64,000 nucleotides of DNA, taken from assembly GCA_009741485.1 (NCBI GenBank), contig CM019218.1:34472387-34536386 (forward strand). Direction: 5' to 3'. The notes below the pieces were generated by a model. The model ran no database searches. It saw only the letters and a list, made by a program, of their open reading frames with translations, and was not told the origin of the DNA. This stretch comes from Malurus cyaneus samueli. Lineage: Eukaryota; Chordata; Aves; Passeriformes; Maluridae. Below are positions 50,101 to 62,100 of the stretch, in pieces; position 1 is the first letter of the stretch; every line of letters begins with the position of its first letter. A program made the translations under genes and the position numbers.

Positions 50101-53100
50101 TGTTAATGATTTGTCAGAGGATAGCACAGAGGTGACAATCAATCTCACTTCAGGGAGACTGAATACAGAGCATGTATGTCTTAGCATGGCACTGCTCTTG
50201 ATGGTCCCAGCCTGTGTCTTGTATCTCAGAAGCCACACACTGATTTTCACAGGATGGAGTTATTTTCTTTGTGCTTTGGATGGAGGGGCTTGTATGGAGA
50301 TGTAGAATGTTCTGCTTTTTATGGAGTGCTACAGAGCTGTGGCCTCTTATGGCAGAATCCTTTAATGCTCAGTATATGCCTGTACCTCCAGCAACTAGAG
50401 CAACCCCATACATTCTCATGGCACAGAAAGGAAGACCTTTTCCTTTAGGCTTTTTCTCTTATTGTTGCTTTCCTCACTGCATATTTTCTTTAGATATTTG
50501 TTTTTCTCTGTTGTGATTTTTAGGCTCCCATTGGCATTTTCCCCACACTTTTGTTTGCAACATAATTTCCCCCAATTTCAAGTCAATTTTTGGCTTTCTC
50601 CATCTCTTGATCCTCTCTTCTAATGCATCCTTTGTGTTTCAGTGTAATCCACAGACCAATTAAAGAAGTCTCTGAATCACCTCGGGACTTCAGCTTGATG
50701 TTTGCAAGAGATAATAAGCATGTACCATTTTCTTGATGAGAGGGATGAGTCTGTCAGTATATATATGTGTGTGTACATGTGCAGGAGAAGTCAAGCACAG
50801 CCTTTTTTTGAGGAAAACACTTCACTGAACGGTCCTTTTGCAGTTTCTCTATGAGTTTTACTTTTCCACAAATCCATCTTAATCAAAAGGACTATTTTTT
50901 AGTTCTTTTTAGTCCTAGAACAACTGAGTGCACAAGTAGCACCAGGTTAAGTGACATCTTTTGCTCTCCTGGGAGCAATAGAAGTGTGTTGTTCAGCCTG
51001 TAATGGTAATAGTAATGCTTTTGGGAATAGCTCAGTGTTTAGAACATTGTGTTCTGACATCTTTTGCTTCCTACAGAAGAGCACAAGAAAAAAGTTTTCC
51101 CAGGCTATTTGAAACGAGAAAGAAAGGGTGAGCTGAAACATAGTTAAAAGACCAAGGGAAGCCATTCCCATACCTGAGTTCATGCCTGCAGCCCGTCTTG
51201 GTCAACAGGAATGTAAAAATGAGTTTGACATTAGTACTTATTGTTGGGATTTCAGCATCTGTTTGTACTCGGAAGTAAGCTCACCATAAATAGACCAGCA
51301 GAAATGGTCATGCTGAATTTCCATTGATGACACAAAGCAGTATGATTGCTCAAAAGTCAGACCTGCCTCTCTAATGAAGTAAAAGGCCAGTGCAATTAGA
51401 AACAAGATGGTGAAGCCTTTATCCAGCAACTTGTAACCTTATCAAATGGAAAAGTAAATTCTGGCTCTGAGAAAAAAGGGAAAGCAAAGCAGAAAATGAA
51501 GAGTTTGGGTGTTAGCCTTTAATGAAATCCAAGTTTGAAAAAGTTCAGTGCAAATGTTGCATTCACACTGCCAGCTTGTTCTTCTCTAAAGGGATTTCTC
51601 CATAACAGTCTGCTGATGCCTTGAAATATATATCCATCTTTTCTTGTTGACAAGAACATACTACTAAGGGTTGGTAGTAACATGCATAATCTTATTCATA
51701 GATTGATTAGCTCAACCTTATCAATTTAGTGATTAATAGAGAAAACATTTTGTTAAATTACAAATGTCAATATATTTTATTTTTCTGCTGATTTTATTTC
51801 CTCTCATGTTGCATCTACCACCCACAAACATTCCACTTTCGTACATTTCAGATGCTTTTTCCTTCTCTTCAATTAAAATGCATGCTGAGCCTTTGGCTGA
51901 AATTCTGTGGAACAGCTTTCTGGCTGAGCAAGATAACTCTGTGCTTGGTTCCTTGCCTGATTCAATACCACATTGATCATAAGGGTGAAGCTTCATCCTG
52001 GAGAGGATGAGTGCCCTTCTTGAAAGTTTATCTGCTAATTGGCGGAAAGTAAAAGGTTAGGTTTCAGGCCAGTTATCAGCAGGAAAAGATCTGATGGAAG
52101 AAGAGCATCTCAGTGGGACTCCTTGTTCCTTGCAAGAGAAGACCGGAGTACTGGGATTAATAGCTGCAATGCAGATGAGTTCTGGGCTGCTCCAGCAGGA
52201 GTGATGCTAATGCTTTTCACACCTTTAGACTGCCTGTTGCAGTCCTTACTTGTGCTTTCTTTTCAGATAGCAAAGACTTCCTAGCTCATCTCTTCTCATT
52301 CTGGTTTGGGGTAGTATCCTAGTAGCAAAGCCTGACCTTTCCTAGTTCTATCTCTCTGGTCTCTTTACTTGTGAGATTCTTCCACATGCTTATCTGTCTC
52401 TTTCCTAGGGCAACTGTTGTGATGTCAAGCACAAATGCCTTCTTTCTCAAATTCTTGTTGTCAAAGCTCTTAATAAAGTTAAGTTAGTAGTTTCTTCCAT
52501 TAGTACTTGCACCTTTGAAATTCTTGTTCAACTCTCCAGTTTACCTACTGAGTTGCCTCTGGAAAGCTGTGCAAATTTCCAGCTGTTTTGATCTTTTTTT
52601 TTTCCAAGATAATCTCCTCAAGTCTTTAGGCAGGGAGACTGAAGGGCAGAATCACAAATGCAACCAAAGCACAAATATTGTGCTGTCTTCAGTGTATCTA
52701 GGCTGAAATCATACTGATTTCTGATAATTTGCTTGGACTCTCTGCATTAATACTTTTCAGTCGTTTCATGTCCCCCCTAACACGCTCTTCCTTGGATATT
52801 AGTTTGCTTTCTCAAAAGAAGGGCTGGTTCTGATAATTTTGCCTTACTTGTATCCTGACTTCGGTTCAGCTTCTCCTAAATTAGCTTTGTGAATTTCATT
52901 ACAGTGCTGTTTACTTCCTCTTTTTGCTCTCATGAAAGATGAAAATTGCTTTAAACCTTTGAAGTTTATGCATGAGACAACAGTCAGTTTGAAAATAGTT
53001 TTCTTTTTATTTTACATAATATTGTATTTGATGCAGTCTTTAAGCCAAGTAGCTTGGCAAGGAAGGAATAGTATTTCCTTCATCCCTGCCTTGGAAGGTA

Positions 53101-56100
53101 AGACTGACATTTCTTTCTCCCCACACAAAGATGATGATCTGCCTGTGAAGCCCAGGAAGGAGTGGATTCACATGGACAATGTAGAGTTTGAGAAGCTGGA
53201 ATGGATGAAGGATTTGCCCCCACCTCGACAGAAAAAAACCAAAAAGGTTTGAAAGCAGAAACTGGTACTTTGCATTTTTGTTCTGGATTGTGCTTCTCAG
53301 CAGTAACAGATTTGAAGCCTTCAAAAACAAGTCCTCTGGCTACTCTATCTTTGAATGCAATGATACACAATCAGTCTGTAGCACTCGAGTTCTAGGAAGT
53401 GAGAGTCTAGCCGTTGTAATCTGGGATGAAACAGGTGTAAAACTGAGAAAAAAGGGAAGATAGGAGTACTTTTTTTTTTAGAAAGAATTTGAGGCCTGAA
53501 GAGTTTTTGAACTGTCATCTTCCAGCAGGTGATGTAAAAAATGTTGTTTCAAGAGATGAATGGAGTCGACAGCAATAGAAGTAATAGTTTCTCTCCACCC
53601 TTTTGCTGTAGGGAATGCAAGCTCGATTCAGTTTAAAAGGAGAATTGATTCCTGCAGATGCTGATTTGCCAACACATCTAGGCTTGCACCACCATGGAGA
53701 AGAGGCAGAGGTAAGTGGGTGTAATGTAGTAGAAAAGGTACACATTTCTGGTTTTTATGTTTGATTTAGTAGATTCTTTTTGTGTCAAGATTTTTAGTGA
53801 TTAAAAACCCATTAGAAAAATGCAGTAATTTTTCTTCAGAAACAAACTCTTGAGGCCAAATTGTGTCTGCCTGTATTAACTGCATTACTTCCAGAAAACT
53901 TTTAATGCTTTTTCTTTTTGCTGCTAGTAAGGTTCTGTGGTGTTGGAAAAAGGTGCATATACTTCCTTCCCTTAAGAGGTTCAGTTTTCTCCTGTGACAT
54001 CTAAGATTAGAATCCCTTCTGCAATTGCCACAAAGCGGCAAACAGCACTGGCTTGCAGTTTATCTTCTGTTCAGTATTTTAAAGTTAATCTCATTTTAAG
54101 GGGCCTGTTTTTACCTGTAGCCCAGGGTTTTTTTTGATTTCTTTGTTTTGTTTCCCCATGCCATTTAGAGGGCTGGTTATTCTCTGCAAGAGCTCTTTCA
54201 TTTGTCTCGCAGCCAAGTTACACAACAGAGGACACTGGCTCTACAGGTCTTAGGTCGTATTGTTCAAAGGGTAAGTCACTTTATGGAATTTCTCCCCATA
54301 ATTCAAGTTTCTGGTGGATCAGGGCCCAGATTCTCTGGTACTAGTTGTTTGTTTTCTGCTGTTCAGTGAAGATGAGCAAAGTCACCAACAGGGCATTCTG
54401 TTTCACTGAGGATCTTTACTGTTAGATGAGCTAAGTGTTGGGATAAAACAAATTGAGATGCAGGTTTCTCTGGATGGTTCCAGAGTGTTGTTCTTGCAAC
54501 ATATTGTTTCAAGTGCTGTTCAACAGCAGTGCTGCAATTTCAGTTTTCTTGTAAATTTGGTTGCAAATTGGTTTTATTTTAATGTTACTTTTGTGACAAA
54601 CCATTCTTGCCATTGACCCTTTCATTCGTGTTGTCTGAGCCAGCTTCATGATGTGCATTTTCTGTAGGAGGTGAAAAGAAACCAAGCCTACTCATAGAGC
54701 GATGTGCCAAGAGCAGAAAGCAAAATGAATACTTCTGTACACATTTCCACCTAACTAGGGGAAAAGTGCTAACATTCTCCCTAGAGGCACTGGAGTCAGA
54801 GAAGAAGAAACACAGTGGTTTTGAGAAGGGTGATGGGACAGAACAGGATGAAGTAGAAAGATGGGACCAGACTTTAGAATGAAGCATTTCTTGCCTTAAG
54901 GAACTGTAGTTGTGTGCCTCTGTCAAATGAATGGAAGATAAAGTAAAGGAAAAATAACCTCCAAACAGTTTAGCAGCTTTACAGTAGAAGTGGAAAGATG
55001 CAAAGATACAGAATGTTGAGATGTGACAGCCCAGAGATGTATCCAGCTGAGATGAGACAGCCTTAACCCCAGCTCTGTCTGGCACACTTTGCAGGCTCGG
55101 GCTGGAGAGTTTGCTTCCTCACTGAAGGGCAGCGTTCTGCGTCTGCTGCTTGACGCTGGCTTTCTGTTCTTGCTGCGCTTCTCCCTGGATGATGCAGTGG
55201 ATAATGTCATGGCAGCATCTGTTGGTGCTCTCCGGGCCCTGCTGGTGTCACTTGATGATGAGGTAAGACAATCATTGAGAGCTTGGGCTTGATTTTATGC
55301 TGAACTTTTTACAGGAATCAGAATGAAAAGACACGGTGTAGCTTGAGCGAAAGTTTACTGGATGTGTTCGCTTAATGGTGAATAGAATGTCATTGCTGTG
55401 CTTTAAGAGAGACAATGGAATGTGTTATCCCAGTTTGAGAGATTCTGGCATCTTTTTTCCCTCTTGTTTGAATTTGCTCTGCCTTATGGTTATATTCAGT
55501 GTAGGCTGCTGAGTTTCTTCTTTTGATACCTTTGCAATTTGAATCAGGCCATTACTTATGTATGTATAGATTTTTTTTTTTTTAATATGGCCTCTTGTGT
55601 TGTTTTCCTATTTAATAGCTTTTCTTCCTAACAGATTAATACTTTCTGTGCTATCCCTTATGCCTCATAATTACGCTGGGGTTTTTTTTTCTCTCACTGT
55701 CCTTTTTCTGCTGTTCCCATGTGTTTTTATAACATTGATACATACCTAATTTTGGCTTTTCATGTGTTTATTTTCTCACTGATACTTTTTCACCTGTTAG
55801 AAGGTTGAAACTTTCAGATGTTTAGGGCTACTAGACAGCCTGGAGTGGCAAGATTATGATGTACTCCTGGTTGGACAGAAGCAGTCTGTTGTAGGCCAAG
55901 CTTGCTGTGGGCTGTGTTACAAGTTCCTTCTTTGAGAGCTGCTTTTGTGGCTGACTGCAAAGGCGCTGGTGGTAGAGGAGAAGGGGTAGAAGCCTGCTGC
56001 AGCTTCTACCAGGCCTGTAGAGCAATCCCTGGTGGGAGGCAAGAGAAATGAAGGAGCAGGTAGCTTTCTCTGTATTTTGCAACTTTTCTATCTATGAACC

Positions 56101-59100
56101 TAATGGAGTTCTGCTAGATGAGTTCTGCCCACTCATGGTAGGTAATTAGTACTATGAATCAGCTTCTTAATGTACTTTTCTTTCTTGTGGTGTTACTCTG
56201 GTTTTTAAGTGTCTGCAGTGCTCTGATTTTTCAGATCAAAGCTTATAGTGTGATGTGTTGTGCAAGCAGGGATTGCTGACTGTTGCTGCCAGAATCAGCG
56301 CTGTGAATGCTGTGTCAGTAGATTTTCTAGCTCAGGGAGTCCTTCCTAGAGTCTTGTGTTGCTGAATTTCAAAAGGTCTTTGAGAAAGGCAAAGGGTTGG
56401 AAGCCTGGCCTTTTGCTCCAGAATTTGTAAGACTATAAACACTGTAAACACAGAAGATCAACACACATAAACACTATGCCCTTTGAAGGTTTTGTTCATC
56501 CATCAATGGCTGTGGGAAGGAAGCAAGTTTCCTTTTGTTTTCTTTGAAAACCCAGCTACTTTGTATTATGCTTTTCCTTCTCTTGGTGGAAGGAAGACTG
56601 TTGTTCCAAACTCTATTCCAGATGGACTTATGGCTTCATCCCCTCCAGTCAGGCCTTTTCTGACCATGCCATTCAGTCACCATCTTGAGTTAATATTGTG
56701 TTGTTTTTAGGTTTTTTGAATGTCTGATAATAGCTTGTGCTTCCTTGGTAGCAGTTGGCAGTTGAAATCTACCACTGCTTTTCTGACTAATGTGGTACTT
56801 GTTTCTGATTGTGGGCACAGGAAATGGAAAATTATAGCAGTTATTAAGCAGGGCAAGCATTTGATTTGGCTGTCTTTCATATTCTAAAACATTTTGGGGG
56901 AAGTACATCTGTTATGGGAGCAATCTCCTTTCTGAAGAATGGAAACTATTAGCCTAGTTGGGCTATTTCCCTAGATCTTGAGGGTACCTAACACTGTCAT
57001 AATCTGTGAACAAAAAAGAGGTTTTAAGTTTGCTTAAGCTGAGGGATGTTCAAACAAAAGTGAAGCAAACATGAACAAATAGACCAGTTTTTATTTTATC
57101 ATAACAATTTTTGCATGATCTTCCTGTGTTATTTGTGACCTAAGTTTCACACAGGTCCAGAAATGGGAATATAGCCAATAAACACCAAATTGCAGTTTAA
57201 TGCCTTGAGCCTTGGTGATTGTTTTATTTATTTATATATTTACCTTTTTTTAGTTAAACTAAATTTCTGTTAGCTGTATAGTGAATTTATTTCACATCAC
57301 AGTAATTCAATACTTTTCCAAGTGTGTATGTGTCAGGCTAAAACTATTTCCCTGAAAAAGCATTGAATTCTGCTTGTATATGTTTAGAATACCTTTTATT
57401 GTGTTCACATTTTCTTGGGATTATATGGGAATCAATAAAGCATTCCATAATCAAAAACATCCCTGTAAAGTTTTCATCTTTGTCTTTTTGTCTTTCTTTG
57501 CGAGAATTTTATTTTATATTGTTTAACATTCCTTATAGAAATATCTTGATTGGACTTTCTCATGGTACCAAGGGATGGCTGCATTTCCCTTTGTCCCTAA
57601 CAATGAGGAGGAAGAAGAGGAGGAAGAGGAAGAGTTAAATGGAACAGAAAAATCTCAAGATAAAAAATTAAAGGATGAAAACAAACCAGACCCAGATGTG
57701 GCCCGATATGATGTTGTAAAGGTAAGCCCAGAGTTAGACACAGAATCTTTTTAGGAAAATAGGCTCAGCACTCAGTGCTGTGTGTGCTGCTGAAATATTT
57801 ACTCTCCTGTGGAGGCTGGACAAGAACATTCTGAAAAAGAACTCTTACCTGGCTGTTGGTTGTTTCTGTCATATATTACCAGGAGAATAATTCTATTGGT
57901 CTCTAAAAATGTTGCGACTGGACTTGTGTGATTTCAGTATCATTAATATCTCTTAACTTCCTCTGGGGAATTTGATAACAAACGCACTGATAACCTGGTA
58001 AGATGTGCTGAAAGACTGTGTATAGACATGATTTTCAGGCTCTCATACTTGAGTTAAAATTGGAAAGGTCCCAGCTGTTATTAAAATGTCTGTATGCTCT
58101 TTTTTAAAGTCAAACAAGAATATTACAGCTAGATAGTTCAGAACTAGTAGATTTTTACAGTGATATTCTTTTTTTATTTGACATAAATGGGCTACTTACC
58201 ATTTCCCCAAATGTCATATTTGCATTTCTCAGATTAGGAGTTTTATAGCATTTGGAAGGAATTCCTGCCACATTTTAAGCCTAATCCCGTATTTTTGTTA
58301 TGAGGTCTAAAAATAGCAAACTTTGTTATCTCTAACTCAGCCTTGGTGGAGCTGATGCCTGCTGCAATCATTAAAACCTGTTATAACATCACTTCATCCT
58401 TGTCCTTGAGCTTGTGTACAAATGATACTTGGTCTATAAGCATCACTGGGTGAATGAATTACTGTACTTGGGCATTTGGTTAGAGGCCTCATTATTTCAG
58501 TTGTGTTCTGCTAGGTGTGTGTCACTTAAAAAAGTTATCAAAAGCGTTGTAGATAGATAGGAGATGAGTTTGTGCTTCTGTAAACAGAGAATTGTGCATG
58601 GTTCAGCTTAATTCAGGTTGTTCTGAGTGGCCTGAACTCAGAAAGTATTTGGGATAAAATTCCCCTCTGTTCCCACTGCTGTGCCATTTCACACCTGCTG
58701 CTATGACTCAATTTTTCACACAGTTGGAAAAAGAGTATTTAAACTAGCTGCTGAACTTGGTCAGGCCTAGACTTGCTTGGCTGCAGATTTTTAAAGCTAT
58801 CAGTCATTCTAACTCAGGTGTTATGGATGTTCCTTTTCCCAGAGCCAGGAATGCATCACAGTGTTACATAAACTGATGATTTGTTTCCTGGCACCACCAC
58901 TGATCACAAAAAAAAAAAAAAATCACATAATCCCTATGCACCTCTTTTCTTACTGCAAAATGTCTGTTCTCTGTTTCTGTCAACTTTCTCTGACATGACA
59001 GGTACTATCAGACAGAGTGCTGCATTAGCTGGAGGTGGTGTCTAGCCAAAATTATTCCAGGAACATGAGAACCTTCTTCACCGGCAGTAGATTTTAAAAT

Positions 59101-62100
59101 AGACTTTTATAGAGAAGGTTATTTCCCTAATAGTCTTTTATAGAGAAGGTTATTTCCCGATTCTCTGTCCCTTAAGTTTTATAGCCTGCAAAACCCAAAT
59201 ATCCAAACCTCTCCAGCTGGTGGTCTGATTCAGAAGTTCAGTTGTTCCTGCTTTCTTCAGATAACTCTTGCTCATTTGCCAGCATTCTTGCAAATCCACA
59301 GAAACTTATTTGTTTCATAACTGCTAATTTTAAAAGTCTCTGCAGAAGATGTAATTGAATCTGCTTTTGACTTCCCACAACTGAAGTGCAGAGAGCACTT
59401 GTTTAGCGCATAACAGATTTTTGAATTTTTTTTTTTAACACCTTTCAGGGGCTTTTGAAGACACGGATCCAGCACCGGCTGAGGTACATCCTGGAGGTGG
59501 TGCGACCTGTTCCAACAGTAGTCCTGGATATACTGCACATCCTCACCCACATAGCAAGGCACTCCTCTGAAGCATGCAGCCAGGTAAATCTCTCATTGTA
59601 TAGGAGCTTAGGAACGATGGAGTAGGGTTTGGAAACGGGAAGAAAGATCAGGTGAAGTTATGGCAAGGAGACCAGACAAATTGGTCTGTTTTACATGTCT
59701 TCTGCATGCCTGCATAACTGCATACCTTTAAGTTTTTGTGCTCCCTGCTGTTTTTCTGCAGCTGCTTGACTGTCCTCGATTGATTGAGACCATTGTCAGG
59801 GAGTTTCTCCCTACTCGGTGGGATCCCAAAGTGGCTGAACCAGGGATTTTACTTACCAGTCTCCACGGAGTTGCTTGCTCCAGTGCTATGAAGTTCATCA
59901 GGGTGTTGGCATCTGGAGGTCGAAATGCAACAGCCAGGCTGGTGAGTGGTTCTTGGAAGATCTTTTATGATTGCAGAGGCCTTTGTTTTCCATGCCTGAC
60001 TTTCTAAGTGAAGGAGAAGACTAACTGGTGGTGACTCTGAGCTGAAGCTGAAGAAATCCTTGTGAGGAAGGTGCTTCAGTGTGTCTTGAAGGAATTGTTG
60101 ACAGTGTCGTTAAAATGATGCTTCTCCTCCATAATGATAGAAGAGCTGTCTCAAGCTTTCCTCTGTTTTTTTTTTTTTATGATTTACATTGTGCACTCCT
60201 GCGAAAAGTCACAGAACCCAGCACAGTGATACTGACCAGAAGCAGATGTTTAGAGCATACACTGATGTGTGATGCTCTGCACTCTCTCAAGTTTCAGTGA
60301 CTGGCAACATAAGACTGTGTAAACCAGAGATTTAATTGCTATCCTTGTGTTTTACAACCCTGCTTGAACTTTTCTGCCATTAATTTGTCTTAATACCTCT
60401 GAGACAATTCATCATTGTTTTCAGCTCCTCTTTACTTCTGGACAGCTTTTCCACTTCAGAGATAATTGCATTCCCTCATATATGTTGTCATGCTGGTGCT
60501 ATAAATGCCTGAAATCTACCAAGAGCAGCACCCATTGTGGTGCAAAGAGCACTACTTTGGGTTTTTCATTCAGTATTGTTGACAGCACCTAACAAATTGC
60601 CATCCAGGAAATATCTAGAATCAACAGAATGCCAGACTGTATTATAAAATATAGACAATAATGTGCTGGTCATGGACAGTGGGATATTTAAAGACTGCAA
60701 GTGGCACTAGGAACATAACAGTAAACATAACAGTAAAATTCAGATATTTTTCTACTTCAGGCTTTGTGTACTGCAGGTATTTCAAGGTATGCAAAAACTG
60801 CTTGGATGGTTTCTGACACTCAGGCTTTGCTACTGTTACACTCTCATGTGTTTTGTTACATATGCCCTTAAATGTGGGAGTGGAGGTAATAAAAAACTAA
60901 ATCAAAACCATCAATGTACAAGTTTATTTTAGCTAACAACAAAGTTCATCCATCTTCCTCCTGGAAATAAATTTAACTTTGTCCTCTGTTCTGTAGGAGA
61001 GGTGTCAGAATTTATAGTTTTGACTCATCAGCTCCTTTGCTTTCTTGCTGGTGTGCATTGATTTCCCTACAAGATGTCTCTAAAGCATTTGAAATTTAAA
61101 TTACGTATAATATGTCCTTGTGCTGTGAAAAAGACATTGTTACCTCATTTGTTTAGACAGAACACATAGAAGCTTTTGTATGTGTGGGAGAAGGAAAGAG
61201 AAGCTCTTTTTTATGGTAAGTAAAAATACCCAGATGTAGGGGAGGATAAAAATTATTTCTAGAGAACTGCAAATGAATCATGTCATGCTTAATTCAATAC
61301 CAAAATAACCTCAGAACATTTCCAAGGCATCAAAATTCTATAACCTTATGAAAGTAATAGGCGGGAGGTACCCTTTCCATAAAACAAACACAGAATCATA
61401 GAAAGACTTAGGTTGTAGAACCTTTGAAACCCATTTAGTATGACCTCCCCAAAGGAATGTCAGCATCAGTTCAGTACTTTTGTACACATCGTTTTTCACA
61501 GAGTATATCTTTACATGTAATCTTGATTAAGAGAGTTCTATTTAAGAGACTATTTAAAGAGGAAAAATTATTTTTTTTTTTTTTAAATCAGTTAAACGCT
61601 GCAGAGAACATCCAAAACAGGAATGTGCGTGGGGTTAGACAAACCTCCATCAGAAGTTAATTAGGTGTAGTTGATTTGTGTTGGGAATGGAGTAGGTACT
61701 CCTAGGCATCCTTTCCAAGAATATTTCTGTCTTAATAGCCATTGACCATTTAGTGATCCTTTATAGTCTACTCCTTAAGATTGCACAAAATAAAAGCAGA
61801 TTTGAGCAGTGCAAGAAGGGTTTAGAATGAGCTGAATTGAAATCTACAGCTCTTTGTGTGTGTCAAAGCAATGAGATAATGATGCATGCAACTGATTTCC
61901 CTTATCCCTTTGTCTTTTTTTTTCTTCATCCTTTTCTTTTTCCTGTGTTTTATTTTCAGCTTAACAAGTTTGAAATGAAGAGTCGGTTAAGTCGCTTTAT
62001 TGCTGAAGACCCACTGGATCTGCTTCTGCCAAGGGAAGAATCGGTCAGGCTGAGCACCGAAGCCTTCCGGCTGTGGGCTGTGGCTGCTGGCTACGGGCAG

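Noticed and set aside
54585..55085. 166-codon minus-strand frame
   Set aside because: Antisense to RPAP1 intron 11; no recognisable domain or splice signals.
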